A stretch of DNA of 64,000 nucleotides from assembly GCA_964252015.1 (NCBI GenBank), contig CAXULW010000001.1, forward strand, positions 1 through 64,000, given 5' to 3'. Source of the stretch: CAXSBR01 sp964252015. Lineage in GTDB: Bacteria; Actinomycetota; Actinomycetes; Mycobacteriales; Jatrophihabitantaceae. This document shows positions 18,217 to 26,599 of the stretch, piece by piece. The notes under the pieces were generated by a model that had not been told where the DNA came from, did no database searches, and was given only the letters and a program-made list of their open reading frames with translations. Position numbers and translations under genes: made by a program. Positions within the stretch are counted from its first letter, which is position 1. Each line of letters starts with the position of its first letter.

Positions 18217-18897
18217 ATGAACACACCCGATGTGCGAATGCACCCACGCAACACACGCTTTCTCCGCCTCGTCGGAGTCGGCGTCGCCGCACTGTGGCTG
18301 CTGGCGATAATCGTCACCGACGGCATCCAGCAAGGGACCACGCGCAACATCATCACCAATCCGGCTGCGGCGCAGCAGATAATCCTGCACCACCAGACCG
18401 ACATCGTGGTGGAGACAATCAGCTCCTTCTATCTGGCCGCTCTCCTCGTCGTGTTCGGCGCGGCCCTACGACATGCGCTGGGCGAGGCCGTGCCCGCCTT
18501 CGCCGTATTCGGCGCCACTATCCTCGCGGCCGTAGCCATCATCCTCGGTGGTGCGGTCTCCTTCGCCGAGCTGGCTGCCGCCCACCACCACAACACCACG
18601 GCGCTGGTCACCCTCGGGTACCTGGTCGCTTTCGCGTGGTCCTGGGAAGGCGCTGCCTGGGGCTTCTTGCTGCTCGCGGCCGGATGGGCGATCCTCGTCA
18701 CGAAATCCGCGCCACGTTGGTTCGCGATCGCCACGCTCGTACTCGGCGTTCCGGTGGGCCTAGGCGTCGGGGCCGTCCTCTTCTGGGGGCTGGCGCCGGT
18801 GTGGTTCGCCGCAGCCGGTTTCCTGCTGACCCGACGCCACGACGTCGCCGACGAGGTCGCGGCCCCGGCTCACGTCGCGGCCCCGGTCAGTACCTGA
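18217..18897 (+). CDS. Six-TM membrane protein divergent from TCS 1
   Basis: 226 residues from ATG 18217, preceded by GGAGG; the longer open frame from 18088 has no ribosome binding site. It has about six hydrophobic segments and a His-rich loop (AAAHHHNTT) in the middle. The C-terminal pattern (APRWFAIATLVLGVPVGLG, then FWGLAPVWFAAAGFLLTRR) resembles that of the protein at 31771-32421, so the two are probably paralogues. No enzymatic motif is seen. The shared promoter region with TCS 1 suggests regulation by it. Confidence 0.75.
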   Translation: MNTPDVRMHPRNTRFLRLVGVGVAALWLLAIIVTDGIQQGTTRNIITNPAAAQQIILHHQTDIVVETISSFYLAALLVVFGAALRHALGEAVPAFAVFGATILAAVAIILGGAVSFAELAAAHHHNTTALVTLGYLVAFAWSWEGAAWGFLLLAAGWAILVTKSAPRWFAIATLVLGVPVGLGVGAVLFWGLAPVWFAAAGFLLTRRHDVADEVAAPAHVAAPVST

Positions 18898-19027
18898 CGC
18901 CTCGTCACCTGCCCCGACGTTCATCGGGGTGGAGCGGTCGATGTCGCGGCAGATTGATCTCCGGCACCGGCGAGCTGACCTTGCGCGGCTGCCGGCTGGG
19001 CGGACGCACCTGGTGGCTGCGCTGTCG

Positions 19028-19207
19028 TCAGATCCCCGTTTGCACATCGATGATGGGCCGGCCGTTACCGTCTGAACCGACCAGCCAAACCAATCCGCGG
19101 CCATGCCCGGGATTGGCGTCCTCCTGCGCGGGGTCGTCGTAGACGAGCGCGACGGCATACGTCAGCGAGTCATCCGCTTGCCGCGGTAGCCGCTCCACGA
19201 CCTGCAC
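19028..19207 (-). CDS. Possible small protein or gene remnant
   Basis: A 59-codon reading frame from GTG 19207 to TGA 19028. It reads like real protein: ADDSLTYAVALVYDDPAQED, then RGLVWLVGSDGNGRPIIDVQ. No ribosome binding site is convincing and the frame is open upstream to a stop near 19249, so it may be the C-terminal remnant of a longer gene. The family is not recognised. Confidence 0.35.
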   Translation of the reverse strand: MQVVERLPRQADDSLTYAVALVYDDPAQEDANPGHGRGLVWLVGSDGNGRPIIDVQTGI

Positions 19208-19290
19208 GCCGAGCGCTCTGCGCGTGCCCGATTGTGAGCGTTGACCGGGAGATAACCGCGAGGGTTTCTACGGCGATCCGAAGGCTTGCG

Positions 19291-19470
19291 CTACCGGTCG
19301 TTGGCCAGATCGTTGGCGAACTCGTCAGCCTCCTCGACCTGAGGGGCGGAGTTGGTGGCGGCCTCCCGCGCAACGTCGTGGGTCTGTGCGTGACGCTCTT
19401 CGGGACCGCCTTGGTCGGAGTACGGCTGGCGGCTGTCGCCCGCGCTGTGATCGTCGCTCTTCTTGGCCAT
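19291..19470 (-). CDS. Small acidic hypothetical protein
   Basis: 59 residues from ATG 19470, with AGAGGAG nine bases upstream, to TAG 19291. The sequence is very hydrophilic (MAKKSDDHSAGDSRQPYSDQ, ending ADEFANDLANDR) with no hydrophobic core, so it is probably disordered or a short helical protein. The good ribosome binding site and natural-looking composition support a real gene. Family and function unknown. Confidence 0.6.
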   Translation of the reverse strand: MAKKSDDHSAGDSRQPYSDQGGPEERHAQTHDVAREAATNSAPQVEEADEFANDLANDR

Positions 19471-19572
19471 GGTGGTCTCCTCTGCTGCGGGCGGAAGGTG
19501 CGTCTGTATGTCCGAAGCTAGCCCCGCGGAGCCGGGTACGGGCGGGCCGCTGTCGGTGCGCAGATAGACGAT

Positions 19573-19856
19573 GCCCAGCCGACCTGACCGATTTGCGGCG
19601 CGCGCATCACCAGTTGCAGGCCGAGTGGGGGGCGACGGTCGAGCGGCTTGGCGTGATGCCCGTCGGTTCCGGGCATCGCCGCGTCGCAGGTGAGTGGTCC
19701 GCGGTGCAGACCCTGCGCCACCTGGTGTTCGTGCACGACTCGTGGTTTCGTCGTTGTTGTCTGGGATCGACTCGGCCTTTCACGGCGATCGGATTGGCGT
19801 CGCCGTTCGTGCCTGACCAAGCCGAGCAGGGGCTCGACCAGGCTGCGGACCCATGA
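19573..19856 (+). pseudogene. DinB-family protein fragment
   Basis: The plus strand reads DLTDLRRAHHQLQAEWGATV, then GEWSAVQTLRHLVFVHDSWF and RPFTAIGLASPFVPDQAEQG. This is the N-terminal half of a DinB_2 superfamily protein, including the metal-binding His in the ETLRHL-like motif. The frame stops at 19856 where the second half of the four-helix bundle should begin, and the usual start region is in another frame. It is a truncated relic. Confidence 0.6.
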
Positions 19857-19908
19857 CCGGGATTGCAGACTCTTCGCGGCATGAGCGCGCGTCAGGCCGG
19901 TCAGCCCA

Positions 19909-21216
19909 TTAGTCGATCACTGGTGTATCCCAGCCGGATGGCTCGGCGGTAAGCGAAGGCTCCCCGGCTACGCTCCCGCCTTCGATGCGGACGTGTCGAA
20001 AGTTGGATACTGCTAGCGCGGCGGCACCCACGAGGAAGCCCACGACCGACGTCCAGAGAATAGGGCGGAATCCCAGGACGTCGCCCAGCAGTCCGCCGAT
20101 GGGTGCGCCGACGACGATCATTGCGCGGTTGATTGATCGCATGGTCGCGTTCGTTCGACCCTGCAGCCGGTCGGCGGTGACGAGTTGGCGGTAACCGATT
20201 GAGTTGGCATTGTCTGCGCCGATGGACAGCCCGAACAGCAGTTGGCCGACTGCGAAGGTGACCCATCCAGTTGGTCCGTGCGGGCTGAGCGCGATAACGC
20301 CCCAGGCCAGCCCGGTGAGGGCGGAACAAGCGATGACGACTCGGCCGGTACCGAACCGGGCTCCAACGCGGGTGGCGGCCAGGCTGCCGGCCAGTCCGCC
20401 CACGCCGGCGGCGGCCAGCACCAGTCCGAGGCCAAACGCATTGAGGCCCAGGGTGCGCAGGGCGAAGGGGGTCTCGACCGCGCCAGCCAGGGCCAGGAAG
20501 AAGAACCAGCTGTGGGTGCTGAGTGCGAGCGCTCGCAGCGTTGCGTGTGTGTAGACCCAGCGCAGGCCTTCGACCGCTTCGTACCGGACGGTACGCAGCG
20601 AGGCGCGCCGACGGGCCGGCTCGACCACCGGCACCCGGAGCAGCAGCAGACCCGAGGCAAGGTAGGTGGCGGCATCGACGAGGACGGCCCATGGCGCGCT
20701 CAAGAGCGTTACCACGGCGCCGGCCACCGCGGGGCCGGAGGTTTGCGCTACCGCGTCGCTCTGGTCGAGCCGGGCGTTGGCCGCGACGAGCAGGTGCTTG
20801 GGGACCAGACGCGGCAGGAAGGATTGCGCGGCCGCGTCGTTGATGAGCGACAGCAGCCCGAAGATGGCCATAAAGATCAGCAGCATGGTGAGCGTCAGGT
20901 GGTGCGTCACAGCGAGGACTGGAATCGCGACGAGCAGTACACCGCGGGCCAGGTCGGTTGCGATGAGCAGTGGCCGTCGTTGCGAACGATCTACAAGCAC
21001 GCCAGCCACTACGCCGAACAGGAGGTAGGGCAGCCATAGCGCGGCCTGCACGAGGCCGACCCCGCCGGCGCCCTCGTGCAGGGTCAGAACGACGAGCACT
21101 TGAATCGCGAGAGAGGTGACGTAGTTGCCGAAGCTCGAGACGGTGAAGGCCGTCCAGAACGGCGCGAAACCTGGCTGCGACCAAGCGGCGTCGCCGGACT
21201 TTGCCGGGCCCTTCAT
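19909..21216 (-). CDS. MFS exporter, MFS_3 (EntS-like) family
   Basis: 435 residues with about 12 membrane segments. The first segment is followed by the family motif LPYLLFGVVAGVLVDRSQRR, and the middle loop has RLDQSDAVAQTSGPAVAGAV, both characteristic of MFS_3 efflux proteins (enterobactin exporter and macrolide efflux relatives). Later motifs include GGLAGSLAATRVGARFGTGR. It is probably an efflux pump for a drug or secondary metabolite; the substrate is unknown. The start ATG at 21216 precedes a short polar N-terminus. No regulator is adjacent. Confidence 0.85.
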   Translation of the reverse strand: MKGPAKSGDAAWSQPGFAPFWTAFTVSSFGNYVTSLAIQVLVVLTLHEGAGGVGLVQAALWLPYLLFGVVAGVLVDRSQRRPLLIATDLARGVLLVAIPVLAVTHHLTLTMLLIFMAIFGLLSLINDAAAQSFLPRLVPKHLLVAANARLDQSDAVAQTSGPAVAGAVVTLLSAPWAVLVDAATYLASGLLLLRVPVVEPARRRASLRTVRYEAVEGLRWVYTHATLRALALSTHSWFFFLALAGAVETPFALRTLGLNAFGLGLVLAAAGVGGLAGSLAATRVGARFGTGRVVIACSALTGLAWGVIALSPHGPTGWVTFAVGQLLFGLSIGADNANSIGYRQLVTADRLQGRTNATMRSINRAMIVVGAPIGGLLGDVLGFRPILWTSVVGFLVGAAALAVSNFRHVRIEGGSVAGEPSLTAEPSGWDTPVID

Positions 21217-21379
21217 CTCCCAAGCCTAAATGGGTCCGTACCGATCAGAGCCGCGCACTGGCGCAGGGGACCGTGGCTGGACGAGGCAGGTGGTGGTTCC
21301 CGGTGGCTTCAGTCGTCGATCGCCTGGTAGGCGGCGGTTGAGAGGTCCAGGCGCCAGCGTGGCGCGTTGAGTTGCTGGG

Positions 21380-21695
21380 CCACGAGGATGGTGGTCATAC
21401 CTCGGTGGGGTCGTTGTCCAGGCACGGTGGTCGGTGGTCATCAGCGTCGCCGACGCCCGCGACAGGATGCGCGCGCCGCGGTGGGTGCTGCCGGCGCGCA
21501 GCGACGAGGCGAAGGCGAGGTAATCGTCGGCGGTCGAGACGAGCCCGCCGCCGCCTGATCGAACTCCGGCGGCCGGCGCCACGGGCCATCGGGGCCATCC
21601 TCGACGAGGACCTCGCCAGTGACGTCGTCACGCCGGTACGCCGTCGCCAACCGGCTCCGGTCTCCCTCACGCACGCTGACGGTGGTGTCTGTCAT
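21380..21695 (-). pseudogene. Serine hydrolase (beta-lactamase family) fragment
   Basis: From ATG 21695 one frame reads RLATAYRRDDVTGEVLVEDG, then DGPWRRPPEF. It breaks near 21560 and continues in another frame with GGGGLVSTADDYLAFASSLR, HRGARILSRASATLMTTDH. This is the C-terminal part of a class C beta-lactamase-like esterase. The N-terminal SxxK region is absent and the frame is broken, so it is a relic. Confidence 0.6.
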
Positions 21696-21816
21696 CGCGA
21701 GGGGTTGACAGATCCGAAATTCGTCGTGTCGTCACCGAATCCGTCCGCGGCGGTGTTCGGGGCGCCGGTCAAGTCGACTTGATCCGGACACCACAGCGCC
21801 GAATTGACCAGAACGA

Positions 21817-24456
21817 TTACGTTATGCGAGCGGGCTGTGCCATGGAGTTGATGATGCGGGCGACGCTGTCGGGCGTGTCAGCTTCGAGCGATTGATAGGT
21901 GTGCAACCAGTCGTCATCCGGGAATCCCTGGCGGGCGGCGGCTACCCAGGCCTCGACACGGCCGGTCTCGGCCTGGGTGCGGGGCATGCCGGCTGTTATG
22001 CGTCGGGCGTCCGCAATTGCAAGCAGCTGGGCGGCGGCTCGAGGCTGGCCCAGCTCGGCGGCGATCGCTCCGGCCGTCTCGACGAGGTCGATCATCAGCT
22101 CGCTTTCTCCGAACGCCACCATGGCGGGCGTCCACTCGACGAGCTGGGCGACGGCAGCCGCCGCGCCCTTGGTTCGCAAAATCGCGGCGAGGAAGTTGAC
22201 GCGATCAATGGCGACGGCCCAGTCGTCGCCGCGGCCGTTGTTGATCCGCATCGACTCTTCTGCGGCCTGGGCGGCCAGCTCGAAGTCACCGAGGTCGTAG
22301 TAGAGCACGGAGAGGTTGCCCAGCGCCTTTGATTCGATCTCGTCGTTTCCGTCGCGCTGGGCGATCGCCAGGCACTGCCGCAGCATGGTCATGGATTCGC
22401 GGAAGTCGCCGGCTTGACGGCGCGCTACGGCCAAGGCGTTGAGGATGCGGGCTTGCCAGCCGTTGTCCTCTAGTCGGCGGCTCATATCGAGTGACCGGGT
22501 GAGCAGCTCGATCGCGGGAGACAACTCGCTTTGGATCAGCATGGAGATGCCGAGCCCGAAGAGCAGCCCAATGCGTGCCTCGCTGTCATTGCCGCCACCC
22601 GCCAACGCCTGCTCCTGCCAGCGGCGGGCTTCGGCCACGTTTCCGAACCGGTACCAATATCGCGTCGTGACCGTGATCAGCAATTGGTGGCCGGATGCGA
22701 GTCGATCCGGATCCGGCGGCAGGGTGGCGTCGAGAGCGAAGTGCAGGGCGGCGCGAACGTCGTCGTCGAGGTCGCCGAGGCGGTCGCGCGCTACGGTGCG
22801 CCGAGGGCCGTAGAGCAACGGGACGGTCTGCTCGACGGCATTGGTGCACCAGATCAGGTGACGCATCTGTGCGCCAGCACGTTCCCCGGTCTCATCCAAA
22901 CGAGCGCGGGCGAAGGAACGAATCGTTTGCAGCATGGAGATGCGGGGTTCACCGTCCGTGCCTTCGTCTACTCGAACGACGCTGGCTTGGGCGAGTCGGC
23001 CGATGGCTTCGAGCGGATCGACGTCGCCAGCTGGGGCAACCGACGCGATCGCGTCGAGATCCGCGCCGCGCTCGAACACGCTCAGCAGGCGGAAGATTGC
23101 TTGATCGGTGTCTCCCAGCAGGCCGTAGCTCCAGGCGATGACGTCGTCGAGAGTGCGTTGGCGCGGCGGACGATCGGCCGCGGCGAAAGCACTGCCCAGG
23201 TGCCCGTCTATGCGCGACAGCAAGGCAGACGGGCCGAGCAGGCGTGACTGGGCGGCGGCGAGCTCCAAGGCAAGGGGTAGACCGTCGAGTCGGCGACACA
23301 GCGCTGCCACCGCTTCGCTGTTGCCTCGGGTGAGCTCGAAGTTCGGCCGCGTCAACTGAGCGAGTCGGGTGAACATCTCGACGGCTGGGGACTCGATGAT
23401 CGTTTCATGTTCTGAAGACGTCGGAACCGCAAGCGGGGTCAACGGAAACTCACGCTCGCCGACGAGCAGCACCGGTCGACGTGAGGATGCCAGCACTTTG
23501 CTGGTTGCAGACGCGCCGAGCAGAGCGCTCACCACACCGTCGATACCGACGATCTGTTCGAGATTGTCGAGTACCAGCAGCACCGAGCGGTCGGCCAGGC
23601 GGTCGAGGACTGCAGCGGCCAGTTCGGTGGTGACACCGTCGCCGACATCGAGGGCTTCGGCGATCTCGAACCACGTCGATGTGACGTCACGAGCCGCGCT
23701 GAGCTCGACGAAGTACACCCCGTCAGGGTGCTCGCGTTGCCGCGCGGCCGCGGCGGCGGTCACCAGCCGCGTCTTGCCTGACCCTCCAGCACCGGTCACC
23801 GTGACCAAGCGGCAGCCGGGATCGCCTATCAGTTCGAGCACTTTGCGCATTTCGCGTTCTCGGCCTATGAGGGGGGTGGTCCAGGTTGGCAGGGCAGTGA
23901 CCTGGCCGAGACTGCGTAGCGGGGGAAATGCGGTGATCAACCCCGCGACGACGACATCGAACAGCCGCTCGTCGCCGGGAAGGTCCTTGAGGCGGTGCCG
24001 CCCCAGATCACGCAGAGTCACGCCGGTCAGGTCGGTGATGAGCCGCTGCGTCGCCGCTGAGAGCACGATCTGGCCTCCGCCGGCTGTCGACCCTATCCGC
24101 GCCGCGCGGTGCACATCCTCGCCGATGTAACCGTCCTCGTGTCGCTGCGGTTCGCCGGTATGAACACCCATCCGGACGCGCAACGTGACACCGTCCGGCC
24201 AGGGATGGGCCTGCAGGCCCCGCTGAGCCTCGATCGCTGCCGCGACCGCGTGTCGAGCGGAGCGGAAGACAACGAAGAAGCTGTCCCCTTCGGTGCCCAT
24301 CTCGACGCCGTCGTGAGCTTCGAAGGCAGCTCTGAGGATGATGCGCTGAGCCGACAGTGCCTCGGCCCAGCGGCTGCCGAGCCGGTGCAGCAGAGCTGTT
24401 GATCCCTCGATGTCGCTGAACAGGAGCGTGAGCGTCCCCGTCGGCAAGGTGGCCAC
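21817..24456 (-). CDS. Class III cyclase-domain / NB-ARC ATPase / TPR regulator
   Basis: About 879 residues from GTG 24456. The N-terminal cyclase domain keeps both metal-binding Asp residues (FSDIEGST and EGDSFFVVF), but the usual transition-state Asn of the NxAAR motif is His here (EDVHRAARIGSTAGGGQIVL), so catalytic competence is uncertain. A linker leads to an ATPase with Walker A GAGGSGKT, Walker B VLLVLDNLEQ and the GLPLALELAA motif. The rest is helical, TPR-like. Unlike many relatives, no LuxR helix-turn-helix follows. The frame is open upstream to 24633, but that part is non-homologous and would overlap the divergent gene. The divergent neighbour carries a cyclic-nucleotide-binding domain, which suggests a functional link. 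Confidence 0.85.
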   Translation of the reverse strand: MATLPTGTLTLLFSDIEGSTALLHRLGSRWAEALSAQRIILRAAFEAHDGVEMGTEGDSFFVVFRSARHAVAAAIEAQRGLQAHPWPDGVTLRVRMGVHTGEPQRHEDGYIGEDVHRAARIGSTAGGGQIVLSAATQRLITDLTGVTLRDLGRHRLKDLPGDERLFDVVVAGLITAFPPLRSLGQVTALPTWTTPLIGREREMRKVLELIGDPGCRLVTVTGAGGSGKTRLVTAAAAARQREHPDGVYFVELSAARDVTSTWFEIAEALDVGDGVTTELAAAVLDRLADRSVLLVLDNLEQIVGIDGVVSALLGASATSKVLASSRRPVLLVGEREFPLTPLAVPTSSEHETIIESPAVEMFTRLAQLTRPNFELTRGNSEAVAALCRRLDGLPLALELAAAQSRLLGPSALLSRIDGHLGSAFAAADRPPRQRTLDDVIAWSYGLLGDTDQAIFRLLSVFERGADLDAIASVAPAGDVDPLEAIGRLAQASVVRVDEGTDGEPRISMLQTIRSFARARLDETGERAGAQMRHLIWCTNAVEQTVPLLYGPRRTVARDRLGDLDDDVRAALHFALDATLPPDPDRLASGHQLLITVTTRYWYRFGNVAEARRWQEQALAGGGNDSEARIGLLFGLGISMLIQSELSPAIELLTRSLDMSRRLEDNGWQARILNALAVARRQAGDFRESMTMLRQCLAIAQRDGNDEIESKALGNLSVLYYDLGDFELAAQAAEESMRINNGRGDDWAVAIDRVNFLAAILRTKGAAAAVAQLVEWTPAMVAFGESELMIDLVETAGAIAAELGQPRAAAQLLAIADARRITAGMPRTQAETGRVEAWVAAARQGFPDDDWLHTYQSLEADTPDSVARIINSMAQPARIT

Positions 24457-24571
24457 GCTGAAAGTATCGACCCTCCGGCAAGTTGCCCCTGCGTGTTGAA
24501 CTTCGTCCGCCGTGGGGTAATGATCGGGACGGCGTTGTAAGTGCCGAACCGGGGGGAGAACATCGACCGAG

Positions 24572-25609
24572 ATGCGAATCGAAGCCGCCGCTACGACCGT
24601 CTCGTGGATTCCGAGTGAAGCCATCAGCGGCATCGTCTACCGGGTCCCATTCGACGTCGCGCTTGCCCATTACGACGATCCGCCGCCCGATACCCTGCCC
24701 GACGTCGAGGGCTACCTTGACGCCGACCGGGCCCGGTTCGCAAATCTGCTCCGCGCCTGGATCGAGGTCCGCGACGGGGAGATAATCGCCTACGGGCACG
24801 CCGGGGCCGGTCACATCGGGTCGACCTCGTTGCGCATCGGCAACCGTTCGCTGCGCTTCGCCGCCTACGCCATGTCTGATCTTCAGAAAGCTCACCGTGT
24901 CGGCAACGACGCGGTCCGCTTCGAACAGACCGCCGGCGGCCGCACCGGTGTTCCGGCGCCGCGGCGCGTCAGTCACGCGCCGTACGCCCAATTTCTAGCC
25001 CCGCTGGCCTGGTCGACCATCGCCGTCACCCTGCATGCCGATGGACGGCAGGAACACGAACTGGTCGGGGCCAGCCCTTTCCCGCGTCACTGGCTGTACA
25101 ACGCCGATGGCAAATTGACCCAGAAGACAGCCATCGTCGACTACCACACCTGGAGCACCACGGCCTACGGCCGCCATACGCCCTGGGGCGATCTCGACTC
25201 GCCCACAATGGTCACCGAAGTCGAGACCGCCCTCGAGCGCGAGATGTCGCGCCACATCATGCGCGGGCATCGCAAACCCGCACTGCGCCGCCTACACGCA
25301 GGGGATCGACTGACCACCCAGGACGACTACGGCAACGAGATGTTCGTGCTCCTCGATGGCGTGCTGCGCGTCGACGTGAACGGCAGCGCCGTCGCAGAGC
25401 TCGGTCCTGGCGCCGTCGTCGGAGAACGCGCGGTAATCGAGGCACATCACCAACGCACATCAACGTTGACCGCCACCACCGATTGTCTGGTTGCGGTAGC
25501 CGACCCAAGCGCCATCGACCTGGACGTATTACGTGAACTAGCCGCCGGCCATCACCGCGAACGTCTCATCCACGCCGAATCCACTCCGTCGGAAGGACAG
25601 CAACCATGA
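24572..25609 (+). CDS. Protein with C-terminal cyclic-nucleotide-binding domain
   Basis: 345 residues. The N-terminal 230 residues form a domain I do not recognise, rich in aromatic residues (HAPYAQFLAPLAWSTIAVTL, VDYHTWSTTAYGRHTPWGD). The C-terminal 100 residues match a cNMP-binding beta barrel: LHAGDRLTTQDDYGNEMFVL, then the phosphate-binding cassette with Gly284-Glu285 and Arg295 (GERAVIEAHHQRTSTLTA). Glu and Arg are the residues that hold the cyclic phosphate and ribose, so binding is plausible. It has no helix-turn-helix, so it is not a CRP-type regulator. The gene overlaps the next one by ATGA and is divergent from a cyclase-domain gene. Confidence 0.8.
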   Translation: MRIEAAATTVSWIPSEAISGIVYRVPFDVALAHYDDPPPDTLPDVEGYLDADRARFANLLRAWIEVRDGEIIAYGHAGAGHIGSTSLRIGNRSLRFAAYAMSDLQKAHRVGNDAVRFEQTAGGRTGVPAPRRVSHAPYAQFLAPLAWSTIAVTLHADGRQEHELVGASPFPRHWLYNADGKLTQKTAIVDYHTWSTTAYGRHTPWGDLDSPTMVTEVETALEREMSRHIMRGHRKPALRRLHAGDRLTTQDDYGNEMFVLLDGVLRVDVNGSAVAELGPGAVVGERAVIEAHHQRTSTLTATTDCLVAVADPSAIDLDVLRELAAGHHRERLIHAESTPSEGQQP

Positions 25610-25842
25610 CCGCGCAATTTGACGTGTATCACGACCGCGAAGGGCTCTACCGCTTCCAGCTCAAAGCAGCCAACGGCGTCGTGCTAGCCGACAGCCCGGC
25701 CCATCGCACTGTTGCCGAGGTACGGAGCGCAATGGCAGCGCTGCAGCGGGCCGCCGCCCAGGCTGTTGTACCCGACAACGACGCGGATGTTGACATCCAC
25801 AACGGCATCACAATGCACTTCGCGCTGCACCCGTCGGACTAG
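25606..25842 (+). CDS. DUF1508 (YegP-like) small protein
   Basis: 78 residues with one DUF1508 unit: FDVYHDREGLYRFQLKAANG, then VLADSPAHRTVAEVRSAMAA. Typical members are short alpha/beta proteins of unknown role, often duplicated in tandem; only one copy is present here. Its ATG overlaps the stop of the cNMP-binding protein gene, so the two are probably made together. Role unknown. Confidence 0.75.
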   Translation: MTAQFDVYHDREGLYRFQLKAANGVVLADSPAHRTVAEVRSAMAALQRAAAQAVVPDNDADVDIHNGITMHFALHPSD

Positions 25843-25917
25843 ACCTTCGGCGTCAACGGTCCGCGCCTCTCGACGCTGGGCGATTCGGTCGGTGGCTGTT
25901 GGTTCGGTGTCTGGTAG

Positions 25918-26577
25918 TCAGGGCCGCGGGACAAGGCCGGTTTCGTAGGCGGTGATCACGGCTTGGACGCGGTCGCGCAGGTTGAGCTTGTCCAGGATGC
26001 GCGACACGTGGGTCTTGACGGTCTCCACTCCGAGGAAGAGTTGGCGGCCGATCTCGGCGTTGGACAGGCCTGCAGCGAGCAGCCGCAGTACGTCGAGCTC
26101 ACGCGGGGTGAGTCGCTCCAGGCCGGCGGCGGTGGATCGTTGGCCGGAGGCAACGAACCTCTCGATGAGCTGGCGGGTCAGCGCGGGTGCAAGTAATTCC
26201 TCGCCGCGCGCGATGGCCCGGATCGCGCCGATCAACTGGACGCTGGGCATGTCCTTGAGCAGGAAGCCGCTGGCGCCCGCGACGAGGGCGTCGTAGACGA
26301 TCTCGGACTGGCTGAACGTGGTGAGTACCGCGATCCGGGGCCGGGGCGCCGGACCGGCCATGATGCGCCTGGTGGCTTCGATGCCGCCCATGGTGGGCAT
26401 CTGGATGTCCATGAGGACCACGTCGGGGCGCAGCTGGACGGCCACGCGTACTGCCTCGGCGCCGTCGACGGCCTCGCCGATCACGTCTAGGCCGTCCGCG
26501 GCGTCGATGATCATGCGCAGGCCGGTACGTACCAGGTGTTGGTCGTCGGCGATCAGCACCGTCACCGGCGTCGTCAT
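25918..26577 (-). CDS. NarL-family response regulator (TCS 2)
   Basis: 219 residues from ATG 26577, chosen because receiver homology starts at once (VTVLIADDQ); the open frame continues upstream without homology. Phosphoacceptor Asp57 (VLMDIQMP), conserved Lys in FLLKD, and a C-terminal LuxR helix-turn-helix (LTPRELDVLRLLAAGLSNAE, GVETVKTHVSRIL). Unlike the other three pairs in the window it does not overlap its kinase gene; the gap is 22 bases. Probable target: the hairpin-like dyad at 28409-28430. Confidence 0.92.
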   Translation of the reverse strand: MTTPVTVLIADDQHLVRTGLRMIIDAADGLDVIGEAVDGAEAVRVAVQLRPDVVLMDIQMPTMGGIEATRRIMAGPAPRPRIAVLTTFSQSEIVYDALVAGASGFLLKDMPSVQLIGAIRAIARGEELLAPALTRQLIERFVASGQRSTAAGLERLTPRELDVLRLLAAGLSNAEIGRQLFLGVETVKTHVSRILDKLNLRDRVQAVITAYETGLVPRP

Positions 26578-26599
26578 GAGGGGCTTGGTGCGGGAGTCG

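Noticed and set aside
19901..21223. Second minus-strand frame of 440 codons over the MFS_3 exporter
   Set aside because: Arg/Ala-rich, no membrane segments; it is the +1 shadow of the exporter.
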